From: Mycobacterium ahvazicum
GTDB taxonomy: Bacteria > Actinomycetota > Actinomycetes > Mycobacteriales > Mycobacteriaceae
Length of the DNA stretch: 64,000 nt
Assembly: GCF_900176255.2 (NCBI RefSeq)
Contig: NZ_FXEG02000002.1
Location: forward strand, 1,736,001-1,800,000
Direction of reading: 5' to 3'
Below the pieces are notes generated by a model. That model saw nothing but the letters and a program-made list of their open reading frames with translations. It did no database searches and was not told where the DNA came from. The position numbers were made by a program, and so were the translations under genes. Positions 28,873-38,454 of the stretch are shown piece after piece; the first letter of the stretch is position 1; the number at the start of each line of letters is the position of its first letter.

Positions 28873-28950
28873 CGATGCAGGCCGAGAGGCCTGAGGAGAA
28901 GGCGGACCAACAAGCACGGCCGACCTGCGGCGATGCAGGCCAGTTGGCCT
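28873..28950 (+). repeat. Two hairpin-forming direct repeats between mihF and gmk
   Basis: CGATGCAGGCC occurs at 28873-28883 and again at 28931-28941, 58 bases apart. The first continues as a perfect CAGGCC-GAGA-GGCCTG hairpin (28878-28893) with a GNRA-type loop. The second forms AGGCC-AGTT-GGCCT (28937-28950). They lie just after the mihF stop and before the preferred gmk start, so they may set transcript ends or stability. Confidence 0.4.
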
Positions 28951-28976
28951 ATGGGCGCGCCGACTCAGGGGCGCCG

Positions 28977-29603
28977 GTGAACGTCGACGAGGGACCGGAC
29001 GCCGAGCACCACGCACGTGCTGAGCCATCCGGCATGGGGCGTGTGGTGGTGCTGTCCGGTCCCTCAGCGGTCGGCAAGTCAACAGTGGTCCGGTGCCTGC
29101 GCGAGCGGGTACCGAACCTGCATTTCAGTGTCTCGGCCACGACACGGGCGCCGCGGCCGGGCGAAGTCGACGGCGTCGACTACCACTTCGTCAGTCCGGC
29201 CCGTTTCCAGCAACTCATCGATGAGGGCGCCCTGCTGGAGTGGGCCGAAATCCACGGTGGCCTGCAGCGATCGGGCACCCCGGCGGCACCGGTCCGGGCC
29301 GCGACCGGCTCGGGATTTCCGGTGCTCATCGAGGTGGACCTGGCCGGTGCCAGGGCGATCAAAAAGGCGATGCCGGAGGCAGTCACCGTGTTCCTGGCAC
29401 CGCCCAGCTGGGCGGATCTGGAGGCCAGGCTGCGCGGGCGTGGCACCGAAACGCCGGAGGCCATGGCGCGCCGGCTGGAGACCGCACGCGAGGAACTGGC
29501 AGCTCAAGACGACTTCGACCAGGTCGTGGTCAACAGTCAATTGGAGTCTGCGTGCGCGGAATTGGTATCCTTGCTGGTGGGAAACGCGCCTGGGGCGGCG
29601 TGA
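28977..29603 (+). CDS. gmk: Guanylate kinase
   Basis: A 208-residue kinase phosphorylating GMP to GDP. The P-loop GPSAVGKST is at residues 28-36, and GMP-binding residues fall in [22 protein letters not shown] 28977 was chosen because it gives the length I recall for M. tuberculosis Gmk and aligns its N-terminus (VNVDEGPD), with AGGGG upstream. An in-frame ATG at 28875 would add 34 residues but runs through the hairpin repeats. Confidence 0.93.
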   Translation: MNVDEGPDAEHHARAEPSGMGRVVVLSGPSAVGKSTVVRCLRERVPNLHFSVSATTRAPRPGEVDGVDYHFVSPARFQQLIDEGALLEWAEIHGGLQRSGTPAAPVRAATGSGFPVLIEVDLAGARAIKKAMPEAVTVFLAPPSWADLEARLRGRGTETPEAMARRLETAREELAAQDDFDQVVVNSQLESACAELVSLLVGNAPGAA

Positions 29604-29667
29604 GCCGCCTCGTCAGACGCGATCAAGAATCAAAGTTTCCAGCTGTGTCAACCGCTCTTCAACGTAA

Positions 29668-30015
<348 letters not shown>

Positions 30016-30078
30016 CAGGACGGGCCGGGCGCTGTGGTCAGGTCTGAGAGCCGCTTCAACGAGGAAGGGCCGGCGTAG

Positions 30079-31329
30079 GTGGATCGCAAGCGGATCGTCG
30101 TCGGTGTCTCCGGTGGGATCGCCGCCTACAAGGCGTGCACCGTCGTCCGGCAGCTCGCCGAGGCGGGCCATGAGGTCCGCGTCATCCCGACCGAATCCGC
30201 GCTGCGTTTTGTCGGCGCCGCCACGTTCGAGGCCCTGTCCGGGCAGCCGGTGCATACCGGCGTCTTCACCGACGTCCCCGAGGTGCCGCACGTCCGGCTC
30301 GGTCAGCAGGCCGACCTGGTCGTGGTGGCACCGGCCACCGCGGACCTGTTGGCCCGGGCCGTCCACGGCCGCGCCGACGACCTGCTGACCGCGACGCTGC
30401 TCACGGCGCGATGTCCGGTGCTGTTCGCCCCGGCGATGCACACCGAGATGTGGTTACACCCGGCCACCGTCGACAATGTGGCGACATTGCGCCGTCGGGG
30501 CGCTGTGGTGCTGGAACCGGCGTTTGGTCGGCTCACCGGCGCGGACAGCGGCAAAGGACGGCTTCCCGAGGCCGAAGAGATCACCACGCTGGCCCAGCTG
30601 CTGCTCGAGCGCGGCGACGCGCTGCCCTACGACCTGGCCGGTCGCAAGCTCCTGGTGACCGCCGGCGGCACCCGCGAGCCGATCGATCCGGTTCGCTTCA
30701 TCGGCAACCGCAGCTCCGGGAAGCAGGGCTACGCCGTCGCACGGGTCGCCGCCCAGCGCGGCGCCGAGGTCACGTTGATCGCCGGCCACACCGTCGGGCT
30801 CATCGACCCGGCCGGCGTCGAGGTGGTGCACATCAGCTCGGCGCAACAGCTCGCCGACGCGGTGTCCAAGCACGCGCCCGCCGCCGACGTGTTGGTGATG
30901 GCGGCCGCGGTCGCTGACTTCCGGCCCGCGCGTGTTGCCGCCGCGAAGATCAAAAAGGGTCCCAACGATGCCGACGACGCCCCGACCATCGACCTGGTGC
31001 GCAACGACGACGTACTGGCCGGCACGGTCCGCGCGCGAGCGCACGGGGAGCTGCCCAATATGCGGGCCATCGTCGGGTTCGCCGCCGAGACCGGCGACGC
31101 CAATGGCGACGTCCTGTTCCACGCGCGAGCGAAGTTGCGGCGCAAGGGATGTGACCTGTTGGTGGTCAACGCGGTCGGCGACGGCCGCGCATTCGAGGTG
31201 GACAGCAACGACGGCTGGCTGCTGGCCTCCGACGGAACCGAGGCCGCGCTGCAGCACGGATCCAAGACGCTGATGGCCAGTCGCATCGTTGACGCCATCG
31301 TCACTTTTCTGCAGGGCGAGAGCGGATAG
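30079..31329 (+). CDS. coaBC: Bifunctional phosphopantothenoylcysteine decarboxylase/synthetase
   Basis: A 416-residue coenzyme A biosynthesis enzyme. The N-terminal flavin-dependent CoaC domain (VGVSGGIAAYKACTVVRQL; PAMHTEMWLHPA; catalytic Cys in LTARCPVLFAPAM) is followed by the C-terminal CoaB domain (TAGGTREPIDPVRFIGNRSSG, AAAVADFRP). The start is GTG 30079. Together they turn 4'-phosphopantothenate and cysteine into 4'-phosphopantetheine. Confidence 0.96.
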   Translation: MDRKRIVVGVSGGIAAYKACTVVRQLAEAGHEVRVIPTESALRFVGAATFEALSGQPVHTGVFTDVPEVPHVRLGQQADLVVVAPATADLLARAVHGRADDLLTATLLTARCPVLFAPAMHTEMWLHPATVDNVATLRRRGAVVLEPAFGRLTGADSGKGRLPEAEEITTLAQLLLERGDALPYDLAGRKLLVTAGGTREPIDPVRFIGNRSSGKQGYAVARVAAQRGAEVTLIAGHTVGLIDPAGVEVVHISSAQQLADAVSKHAPAADVLVMAAAVADFRPARVAAAKIKKGPNDADDAPTIDLVRNDDVLAGTVRARAHGELPNMRAIVGFAAETGDANGDVLFHARAKLRRKGCDLLVVNAVGDGRAFEVDSNDGWLLASDGTEAALQHGSKTLMASRIVDAIVTFLQGESG

Positions 31330-31377
31330 CCCGCTCAATGCGCTCAGCGGATGGTTGCTAGAAAGGTTGCAATCACG

Positions 31378-31392
31378 ACCGGCTTCGCCGGT
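31378..31392 (+). terminator. Candidate terminator hairpin after coaBC
   Basis: ACCGG and CCGGT pair around CTTCG (an inner C-G pair makes a six-base stem). The hairpin lies 48 bases after the coaBC stop, and a G-rich rather than T-rich tail follows, as is common for mycobacterial terminators. An AT-rich stretch (31408-31435) that may hold the metK promoter follows. Confidence 0.35.
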
Positions 31393-31456
31393 GGGGCTGC
31401 AGACGCTTAAAATAATTTGTCTAACTAACATTTAGGCAGGACGGAAGGATGACAGG

Positions 31457-32668
31457 GTGAGCGAAAAGGGTCGGCTGTTTACCAGTGAGTCGGTGACCGA
31501 GGGGCATCCCGACAAGATCTGCGACGCGATCAGCGACTCGGTCCTCGACGCGCTTCTGGCGGAGGATCCCCGCTCACGTGTCGCGGTCGAGACGCTGGTG
31601 ACCACCGGGCAGGTGCACGTGGTCGGCGAGGTCACGACGACCGCCAAGACGGCGTTCGCCGACATCACCAACACGGTGCGCGCGCGCATCCTCGAGATCG
31701 GCTACGACCACTCCGACAAGGGCTTCGACGGTCTGACCTGCGGTGTGAACATCGGCATCGGCGCGCAGTCGCCCGACATCGCCCAGGGCGTCGACACCGC
31801 CCACGAGGCCCGCGTCGAGGGCGCGGCGGACCCGCTGGACTCCCAGGGCGCCGGCGACCAGGGCCTGATGTTCGGGTACGCGATCAATGACACCCCGGAG
31901 CGGATGCCGCTGCCCATCGCGCTGGCCCACCGGCTGTCGCGCAGGCTCACCGAGGTCCGCAAGAACGGGACGCTGCCCTACCTGCGTCCGGACGGCAAGA
32001 CGCAGGTCACCATCGAATACGAGGACAACGTCCCGGTCCGGCTGGACACCGTGGTCGTCTCCACCCAGCACGCCGACGGTATCGACCTGGAGAAGACGCT
32101 GGACCCCGACATCCGTCGGCACGTGCTGCAGACCGTGCTCGAGGAGCTGGGTCACGACACCCTGGACTCGTCGGGGACGCGGGTGCTGGTCAACCCGACC
32201 GGCAAGTTCGTGCTCGGCGGGCCGATGGGCGACGCGGGCCTGACCGGCCGCAAGATCATCGTCGACACCTACGGTGGCTGGGCGCGCCACGGCGGAGGTG
32301 CCTTCTCCGGCAAGGATCCGTCCAAGGTGGACCGGTCGGCGGCGTATGCGATGCGCTGGGTGGCCAAAAACATCGTCGCCGCCGGGCTGGCAGAACGCGT
32401 CGAGGTGCAGGTGGCCTACGCGATCGGCAAGGCCGCCCCGGTCGGGCTGTTCATCGAGACGTTCGGCACCGCGACCGTCGACCCGGTCAAGATCGAGAAG
32501 ATCGTGCCCGAGGTGTTCGACCTGCGGCCCGGCGCGATCGTTCGCGACCTGGACCTGCTGCGCCCGATCTACGCGCAGACCGCCGCGTACGGCCACTTCG
32601 GCCGCACCGACGTCGAGCTGCCGTGGGAGCAGCTGAACAAGGTCGACGACCTCAAGCGCGCCATCTAG
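31457..32668 (+). CDS. metK: S-adenosylmethionine synthetase
   Basis: A 403-residue enzyme making SAM from methionine and ATP. Signatures are [45 protein letters not shown] and GGGAFSGKD. The start is GTG 31457. Its TAG overlaps the TAG of the convergent PPOX-like gene in CTAG (32665-32668). I see no SAM riboswitch upstream. Confidence 0.98.
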   Translation: MSEKGRLFTSESVTEGHPDKICDAISDSVLDALLAEDPRSRVAVETLVTTGQVHVVGEVTTTAKTAFADITNTVRARILEIGYDHSDKGFDGLTCGVNIGIGAQSPDIAQGVDTAHEARVEGAADPLDSQGAGDQGLMFGYAINDTPERMPLPIALAHRLSRRLTEVRKNGTLPYLRPDGKTQVTIEYEDNVPVRLDTVVVSTQHADGIDLEKTLDPDIRRHVLQTVLEELGHDTLDSSGTRVLVNPTGKFVLGGPMGDAGLTGRKIIVDTYGGWARHGGGAFSGKDPSKVDRSAAYAMRWVAKNIVAAGLAERVEVQVAYAIGKAAPVGLFIETFGTATVDPVKIEKIVPEVFDLRPGAIVRDLDLLRPIYAQTAAYGHFGRTDVELPWEQLNKVDDLKRAI

Positions 32669-33228
32669 CCGGGCAGGGGATGATCGGCGTCCAGCGCGGG
32701 CAGCCCGTCGATGCTGTGCAGGTTGCGCTTGACGGCGCGCACGTAGGTGTCCTCGGTCGCCTTGGTGTGGTAGGTGTCGAGCACCGGCCGTTCGTCGACG
32801 AGCTCGTAGTAGGGCACCGCGTATCCGCAGGCGTCGGCGATTCGTTCGACGTCGATGACGATAGCGGCCCGCACGCCCGCATGCTGCCCGTCGAAATGGG
32901 TTAGCAGACTGGGGAATTCGGAGTCGTCGGGGCGCACCACGCGTCCGGTGCCGAACAGCCGCAGAATCCGCGAGTTTCGGGTGAACGAGCAGAACATCAG
33001 GGTGATCCGGCCGTTGTCGCGCAGGTGCGCGATCGTTTCCACGCCGCTGCCGAACAGATCGAGGTATGCCACTCGGTGATCGTCGAGCACCGCGAAGGTG
33101 TCGCGATATCCCTTGGGGGAGAGGTTGATTCGGCCATCTTCGGAGGGGGCGGTGGCGACGAAGAACATGGCCTGGCTGTCGATGAATTCGCGCAGCGACT
33201 CGTCCAGACGCGAAAACTCCTTGGCCAC
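32665..33228 (-). CDS. Pyridoxamine 5'-phosphate oxidase-like flavin-binding protein
   Basis: A 187-residue split-barrel protein (GTG start 33228) of the PPOX superfamily. Its N-terminus ([19 protein letters not shown]) and central strand ([25 protein letters not shown]) are typical of FMN- or F420-binding members. The substrate is unknown; many mycobacterial relatives are F420-dependent reductases. It opens an accessory block not present after metK in M. tuberculosis and converges on metK with overlapping stop codons. Confidence 0.82.
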   Translation of the reverse strand: MAKEFSRLDESLREFIDSQAMFFVATAPSEDGRINLSPKGYRDTFAVLDDHRVAYLDLFGSGVETIAHLRDNGRITLMFCSFTRNSRILRLFGTGRVVRPDDSEFPSLLTHFDGQHAGVRAAIVIDVERIADACGYAVPYYELVDERPVLDTYHTKATEDTYVRAVKRNLHSIDGLPALDADHPLPG

Positions 33229-33251
33229 GCCGCAAGCTTAGCGTCGCCCGT

Positions 33252-34232
33252 TCAGCGGGCGCGGATCAACCGGCCGTGCGCGATCAGTGAACCGACTTGC
33301 TTGAGCCGCTTGCTGCGGACACTGACGTCGTAGGCCCGGATGTGGTCGACGGTGGCCAGACGCTGCGCGAGGTAGTCGTACAGATGGGCCGGCCCGCGGC
33401 AGATCACGACGACCATCAGGTTGGCGGGTCCGCTGACCGTGGCGACCGTGGCGACCTCGTCGTGCCGCACGATCTGCTCGGCCCCCACCGCCAGGTGGCA
33501 CGGGGCAACCGATATCCAGACGATCGCGTTCAGCATGAATCCGAGCCGCTCCGGCAGTATGTCGAGATCGTAGGAGAGGGTGCCGCCGGCCTGCAGGGCG
33601 CGCAGCCGTCGCTTGACGCGGGCCGGTGACCACCCGGTGAGCGCGGCCAGTGTGCTGTCGGAAATGCGGCCGTCGTCGGCCAGCGCATCCAGCAGGGGCT
33701 GATCCTCGGCCGTTGGCCCGGTGGGCTGACCCGGCTGCGTTCGGTCCGCTGGCTGCAGCGCGTGGACCTGCTGGGTGTCCAACAGCTGCCCGTAGCCGGT
33801 CCAGTGCGCGTACATCGGTGAGCCGAATACGTTGAGTACCAGATCGACCCGCATATCCAGGACGGTCGAGGTGCGAGGCAGGCGGTGCAGCAGCCCCGCT
33901 TCGGAGTTGTCGAGGGGGGCGCGGACAACGCAGACGAGTTCGGTGCCCCCTGACAACGCGTTGACGTGTGTGACCTCGGGTCGGCGGACCAACGCGTCGG
34001 CAAGCCGGATCAGGTCGTCGGGTTTCGCGTGTACCCGGACCACCCATTGGCATTCGCCGTACACCCGAGGGTTGATAACGCCGATCACGCGAAGCACACC
34101 GTCGCGGCGCAGGGCGCGGTAGCGGCGGGCGACGGTCTGTTCACCGGTGCCCACGACCTCGGCGATGCGCCGGAACGACACCCGCGGTGACAGCTGCAGC
34201 GAGTGCAGAATTTGAGCGTCAAGAGCCTGCAT
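33252..34232 (-). CDS. Lrp/AsnC family regulator with two tandem HTH-RAM units
   Basis: A 326-residue protein, about twice the usual Lrp length (150-160). The first HTH is near residues 4-45 (LDAQILHSLQLSPRVSFRRIAEV) with a RAM-like domain to about 145. A second HTH is at about 175-220 (QPLLDALADDGRISDSTLAALTG; SPARVKRRLRALQAGG) with a second RAM domain (VWISVAPCHLAVGAEQIV; VSGPANLMVVVICRG). Lrp proteins sense amino acids or similar effectors and bind DNA as higher oligomers. The gene diverges from an SDR/LLM oxidoreductase pair that it probably controls. Confidence 0.87.
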   Translation of the reverse strand: MQALDAQILHSLQLSPRVSFRRIAEVVGTGEQTVARRYRALRRDGVLRVIGVINPRVYGECQWVVRVHAKPDDLIRLADALVRRPEVTHVNALSGGTELVCVVRAPLDNSEAGLLHRLPRTSTVLDMRVDLVLNVFGSPMYAHWTGYGQLLDTQQVHALQPADRTQPGQPTGPTAEDQPLLDALADDGRISDSTLAALTGWSPARVKRRLRALQAGGTLSYDLDILPERLGFMLNAIVWISVAPCHLAVGAEQIVRHDEVATVATVSGPANLMVVVICRGPAHLYDYLAQRLATVDHIRAYDVSVRSKRLKQVGSLIAHGRLIRAR

Positions 34233-34252
34233 TATGAGGAAAACACTACATA

Positions 34253-34300
34253 TTTTCTGAACTATGCGCCTATTTCTGACGTAGAACGGGGCTTTTCTGG
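34253..34300. promoter_or_regulatory. Candidate operator: three TTTCTG direct repeats between lrp-like gene and SDR gene
   Basis: TTTCTGA at 34254-34260 and 34273-34279, and TTTCTGG at 34294-34300, recur at 19- and 21-base steps, about two helical turns. That places them on one DNA face in the 128-base divergent gap. This arrangement suits an oligomeric Lrp-type regulator. No binding data support it. Confidence 0.35.
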
Positions 34301-34360
34301 CTTAACTCGGCGTCGCCACCGACGATGAAGGGCACATCGTTCGAGAAAGGGGGCGCCCCA

Positions 34361-35119
34361 ATGGAATTGACCGGTAACACGATCCTGGTGACCGGCGGCG
34401 GCACCGGAATCGGCCGGGCCATGGCCATCGCGTTGTCGGGGCGCGGCAACCGGGTGGTGATCGCGGGCCGGCGGACCGCCGCGTTACGTGCGGTCGCCGA
34501 GTCGTATCCGGGTATCGAGTGGCATCCGCTGGACGTCACCGACACCGAGTCCGTCCGCGAGCTCGTCGCGACGGTCGAGCGCCGGTGGCCCGATCTCAAC
34601 GTGCTGGTCAACAATGCGGGGGTGATGGCGCTGGAAAGCCCCGACACCCTCGATCCGGCGGTGTCGACGGCGGTCGTCGCCACCAACCTGCTGGGCCCGA
34701 TCATGTTGACCGCACGGCTGCTGCCGACTTTGCGGCGCCAGCCCGACGCCACGATCGTGAATATCACCTCGGCACTGGCCTTCGTCCCGCTGGCCATCGC
34801 GCCGACCTACAGCGCCACCAAGGCAGGCCTGCACTCGTATACCGAATCGTTGCGAATCCTGTTGCGCGAAAGCGGTATTCATGTCATCGAGATCGCTCCA
34901 CCGCGAGTGCGCACGGAGATGGACAGTATTCGCAGCGACGATGCAATCGACGCCGACGAGTTCATCGCGGAAATCATGGCCGCGCTGTCCGAGCGGTCCC
35001 ACACCCGTGAGGTCGTCGTCGAAGCCGCCCGTGCGGTGCGCTACGCCGAACGTGAGGGCCACTACTGCCGGATGCTGGCCGCCGTCAACGCCGATATCAA
35101 CGCGGAGGATGTGCTGTGA
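34361..35119 (+). CDS. Short-chain dehydrogenase/reductase (DltE-like)
   Basis: A 252-residue SDR. The cofactor motif is TGGGTGIG (residues 11-18), the structural motif NNAG is in LVNNAGVMAL, and the catalytic Ser/Tyr/Lys fall in ITSALAFVPLAIAPTYSATKAG. ATG 34361 has AAAGGGGG eight bases upstream and is preferred over the in-frame ATG at 34325. It shares a GTGA overlap with the luciferase-like gene, so the two form a transcript. The substrate is unknown. Confidence 0.86.
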   Translation: MELTGNTILVTGGGTGIGRAMAIALSGRGNRVVIAGRRTAALRAVAESYPGIEWHPLDVTDTESVRELVATVERRWPDLNVLVNNAGVMALESPDTLDPAVSTAVVATNLLGPIMLTARLLPTLRRQPDATIVNITSALAFVPLAIAPTYSATKAGLHSYTESLRILLRESGIHVIEIAPPRVRTEMDSIRSDDAIDADEFIAEIMAALSERSHTREVVVEAARAVRYAEREGHYCRMLAAVNADINAEDVL

Positions 35120-35973
35120 AACTGGGAATCGGCCTGCCGAACCACGTCGCCGACGTATCCGGACCCGCCATCGTCCAATGGGCACGCCGCAGCGAAGAGG
35201 TTGGCTTCGAATCCGTCACGACGATCGACCGGTTGTTCTATCCGAGCGTCGACTCGCTGATCGCACTGGCCGCCGCGGCCGGAGCTACGAAGCAACTGAC
35301 TCTGGTGACCAATGTGCTACTGGCCCCGATGTATCCGGTCGTCTTGCTGGCCAAGCAACTCGGCGGCCTGGCCCGGATATCCGGCGGTCGGCTCGTCGCC
35401 GGATTGGGTGTGGGCAACCGGGCGGACGAGTACGTCGGCACGGGTGCCGACTTCCACCGGCGTGGCCGAATCCTCGACTGGCAGGTCGAGCGGCTGCGCA
35501 GCCTGTGGGCCGGCGAACCGGTTGCCGACGACACCGCGTTATGCCCTGCGCCCGTGCGGATTCCGCTGCTGTTCGGCGGCCGGTCGGCGGCTACGGTGCG
35601 GCGGGTGATCGACACCGGTGACGGGTGGGCGGCGGGCGCTGTGCGCCACTACGACGTCCAGGCGCAGTTGGTGGAGCAAATCCGCGCCGGTTGGCAGGCC
35701 GCCGGCCGGCCGGCGCGACCCTACCTGCAGGCATCGGTGAACTTCGGACTCGGGCCGGCCGAGACCGTCGCAGCGGGCCGGGACCACTTGGCTCGCTACT
35801 ACGGATTTGTCCCGGAATACGCACAAGTCAATGTCGCCGATATGGTCTGCTCCGCGGCCGACGCCCGCGAGACCGTCAGTCGATACCGGGACCTCGGCTT
35901 CGACCGGCTGCTGTTCCACCCGACGACCGAGGGGCTCGAGCAGGTCGATCTGCTCGCGGACGCGATTCTCTAG
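35116..35973 (+). CDS. LLM class flavin-dependent oxidoreductase (luciferase-like)
   Basis: A 285-residue bacterial-luciferase-like TIM-barrel protein starting at GTG 35116. Typical segments are LGIGLPNHVADVSGPAI, ARRSEEVGFESVTTIDRLFYP, LVAGLGVGNRADEYVGTG and IPLLFGGRSAATVRRV. Members use FMNH2 or F420H2; which one applies here is not resolved. Its TAG overlaps the stop of the convergent Baeyer-Villiger monooxygenase gene in CTAG. Confidence 0.86.
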   Translation: MKLGIGLPNHVADVSGPAIVQWARRSEEVGFESVTTIDRLFYPSVDSLIALAAAAGATKQLTLVTNVLLAPMYPVVLLAKQLGGLARISGGRLVAGLGVGNRADEYVGTGADFHRRGRILDWQVERLRSLWAGEPVADDTALCPAPVRIPLLFGGRSAATVRRVIDTGDGWAAGAVRHYDVQAQLVEQIRAGWQAAGRPARPYLQASVNFGLGPAETVAAGRDHLARYYGFVPEYAQVNVADMVCSAADARETVSRYRDLGFDRLLFHPTTEGLEQVDLLADAIL

Positions 35974-37469
35974 AGCCCGTGCGGCGCGGCAGCGCCGGTG
36001 AATCGATAGTCGTCCAGGTCGAAGCGACGGCTGCGCCAGTACGCCTCCACCGTGGTGGCCGGACGCAGCGGCACGTCACCGTTCTTGTCGAAGTAGTAGC
36101 TGTTGGCCAGTCGGCAGCTGTCCTGCCAGAAGATCTGGCGGTGCCGCTTGCGCATCATCTCGTCGAAGTAGCGGCTGTTGGCCGCTTCGGTCACCTCGAC
36201 GCGTGTCGCGCCGGTGCGCCGGGCCCGACTGAGGCATCGCACGATGTGGTGGGTCTGCGTCTCGATCAGCGCGAAATACGAAGAGCCGACGTAACCGTAG
36301 GGGCCCATGACGCTGAACATATTCGGGAAGCCCGGCACGCTGACGCCCTCATACGCCTGCAGCCGGTGGGAGTCCCAGAACTCGGTCAGCGTGATGCCGC
36401 CGCTGCCAGTGATCGAGAAGGTCGGCATGTTGTCGGCGTCCATCACCTTGAAACCGGTCGCCAGCACCAGCACGTCGATCTCGTGATTCTCGCCGTCGGT
36501 GGTGGCGACCGCCCCCGGCGTGATCTTGTCGATCGGCTCGGTGACCAGCCGCACGTTGTCACGGTTGAACGTGGCCAGATATTCGTTGTGGAAGCCCGGT
36601 CGTTTGCATCCGACCGCGTATCGCGGGGTGAGCTGGTCGCGCACCCGGGGGTCGTCGACCTGTTGACGCAGATATCGGCGACCGGCGTCGCCCATCGGCT
36701 TGGCCAGCGGAACCAGCGTGAAGTACTGGGCGGCGATCGTGAAGGTCAGCTCGACGAACGCCTGACTGAGCAGCCGCTGGGCGACCTTACCGCCCGGAAT
36801 CCGCATCGCGGCGCGCACCGGCGCGGGCAGCGGAACGTCGAACTTGGGGAAGCACCAGATTGGTGTGCGCTGAAATACGGTGAGCTGGTCGACAATTGGC
36901 GCGATCTCCGGGATGATCTGCACGGCCGAGGCGCCGGTCCCGATGACCGCGACGCGCTTGCCGGTCAGGTCCGTGCCGTGATCCCAGCGTGCGGTGTGCA
37001 TGGTGATGCCGTCGAAGGAGTCCACGCCGTCGATGTCGGGCAGGTTCGGTACGGTCAGCACGCCGCTGGCGCTGATCAGGAACCTGGCGGTGACCACGCC
37101 GCCCGGATCGGTCTGCACGCGCCACAGCGCCCGCTCGTCGTCGAACTCCGCGGAAATCACCTTGGTGTTCAACCGGATCCGCGATCTGATGCCGTATTTG
37201 TCGACGCAGTGGTCGGCGTAGGCCTTCAGCTCCCGGCCCGGCGCATAGGTGCGCGACCAATGCCGGCTCTGTTCGAAGGAGTACTGGTAGGAGAACGACG
37301 GAATATCCACGCCGATACCGGGATAGGTGTTCCAGTGCCAGGTGCCGCCGACCCCGTCGCCTGCTTCGATCACGAGGTAATCAGAGAGTCCGGCCTTGTC
37401 GAGCTTGATCGCGGCGCCGATGCCGGAGAATCCGGCTCCGACGATCACGGTGTGGTAGTCGGGCTGCAT
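35970..37469 (-). CDS. Type I Baeyer-Villiger / flavin-containing monooxygenase (Rv1393c-like)
   Basis: A 499-residue FAD and NADPH-dependent monooxygenase. FAD motif GAGFSGIG is at residues 11-18, the second dinucleotide motif is in VIGTGASAVQII, and the fingerprint F152-x-G154-x3-H158-x3-W162-D fits FxGxxxHxxxW(P/D) of type I Baeyer-Villiger enzymes. It inserts oxygen next to a ketone to form an ester or lactone. It lies three bases after lipH, so both are likely co-transcribed with lipI. Confidence 0.9.
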   Translation of the reverse strand: MQPDYHTVIVGAGFSGIGAAIKLDKAGLSDYLVIEAGDGVGGTWHWNTYPGIGVDIPSFSYQYSFEQSRHWSRTYAPGRELKAYADHCVDKYGIRSRIRLNTKVISAEFDDERALWRVQTDPGGVVTARFLISASGVLTVPNLPDIDGVDSFDGITMHTARWDHGTDLTGKRVAVIGTGASAVQIIPEIAPIVDQLTVFQRTPIWCFPKFDVPLPAPVRAAMRIPGGKVAQRLLSQAFVELTFTIAAQYFTLVPLAKPMGDAGRRYLRQQVDDPRVRDQLTPRYAVGCKRPGFHNEYLATFNRDNVRLVTEPIDKITPGAVATTDGENHEIDVLVLATGFKVMDADNMPTFSITGSGGITLTEFWDSHRLQAYEGVSVPGFPNMFSVMGPYGYVGSSYFALIETQTHHIVRCLSRARRTGATRVEVTEAANSRYFDEMMRKRHRQIFWQDSCRLANSYYFDKNGDVPLRPATTVEAYWRSRRFDLDDYRFTGAAAPHGL

Positions 37470-37472
37470 CTG

Positions 37473-38432
37473 CTAGGGGTACAGCGCCTTCCGTAGCGCC
37501 GTCAACCCACGGTCGGTCGCCGCGGCGGCCGCGGGGATCACCGGGGCGAAGTTGACGAAGCCGTGCACCAGGGTCGGCTCGTTGCTCAACTCCGCCGCCA
37601 CGCCCGCGGCATTGAGCATCTCGGCGTAGCGCGCACCGTCGTCGCGCAGCGGGTCGTGTTCGGCGGTGCCGATGAAGGCCGGCGGCAAACCCGACAGGTC
37701 GGCGTTGGCCGGCGCGAGGGTGGCCGGCAGCACCGTCGGGTCGGTGACGTCGATCTCCGGGGGCAGATACCAGGCCAGGAAGGCCTCGATCACCTCGCGG
37801 TCCAGGATGGGCGCGAAGGCGTTCTCGGTGTGCGACGGCAGCGAAAGATCGGCGGTTACCACCGGATACCACAGCAACTGGAACACCAGCTGCGGCCCGG
37901 CGTTGTCACGGGCCAGCACCGCCAGGACCGCCGCGAGGTTGCCGCCCGCCGAATCCCCGGCCACCGCGATACGACTCGGGTCGCCGCCCAGTTCGCCGGC
38001 GTGCGCGCCGACCCACTGGAGCGCGGCCCAGGCGTCGTTGACCCCGGCGGGATACGGATGCTCCGGGGCGAGCCGGTAGTCCACCGACACGACGATGGCC
38101 TCGGCGCCGACCGCGTGCGCGCGGGCGACGTGGTCGTGAGTGTCCAGGTCGCCCAGACAAAAGCCGCCGCCATGGAAGAAGACGACGACGGGGGATGTCT
38201 CGGCCGGGGTGGGCGGCCAATAGATCCGGACCGCGATGTCGCTGTGCTCGCCGTGGCCGATCGTTCGGTCTTCAATGCGCAGGTCGGGCAGCAATTCCGG
38301 CGGCACCTTGAGCATCTTGAGCCGCTCGCGCGCGAGCTCGACACCGTCGTCCGCGTTGAACGTCGTCGGGAACAGATCGAGCAGCGCTTTGAACGTCGGG
38401 TCGATCTCAGGCCGGGCGGCGGGCTCAGTCAT
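37473..38432 (-). CDS. lipH: Alpha/beta hydrolase, hormone-sensitive-lipase family (LipH)
   Basis: A 319-residue esterase. The oxyanion motif HGGGF is at residues 87-91 and the nucleophile elbow GDSAG has Ser161; the catalytic Asp and His lie in the region EHDPLRDDGARYAE and near LVHGFVNF. The start was set at ATG 38432 (MTEPAARPEID) by comparison with M. tuberculosis LipH (about 320 residues). No signal peptide is seen. It is a paralogue of the adjacent lipI and sits between it and the monooxygenase gene. Confidence 0.92.
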   Translation of the reverse strand: MTEPAARPEIDPTFKALLDLFPTTFNADDGVELARERLKMLKVPPELLPDLRIEDRTIGHGEHSDIAVRIYWPPTPAETSPVVVFFHGGGFCLGDLDTHDHVARAHAVGAEAIVVSVDYRLAPEHPYPAGVNDAWAALQWVGAHAGELGGDPSRIAVAGDSAGGNLAAVLAVLARDNAGPQLVFQLLWYPVVTADLSLPSHTENAFAPILDREVIEAFLAWYLPPEIDVTDPTVLPATLAPANADLSGLPPAFIGTAEHDPLRDDGARYAEMLNAAGVAAELSNEPTLVHGFVNFAPVIPAAAAATDRGLTALRKALYP

Positions 38433-38454
38433 TCGTCCACCGTACGCCTGTTGT

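Noticed and set aside
28875..28976. Upstream ATG start for gmk
   Set aside because: It would add 34 low-complexity residues coded by the hairpin repeats; GTG 28977 gives the expected family length.
31330..31456. SAM riboswitch upstream of metK
   Set aside because: Only a simple hairpin and an AT-rich stretch are visible; no multi-helix aptamer pattern was found.
35625..37496. Plus-strand open frame of 623 codons opposite the Baeyer-Villiger monooxygenase
   Set aside because: The opposite strand carries clear FAD and BVMO motifs; the antisense translation is compositionally noise.
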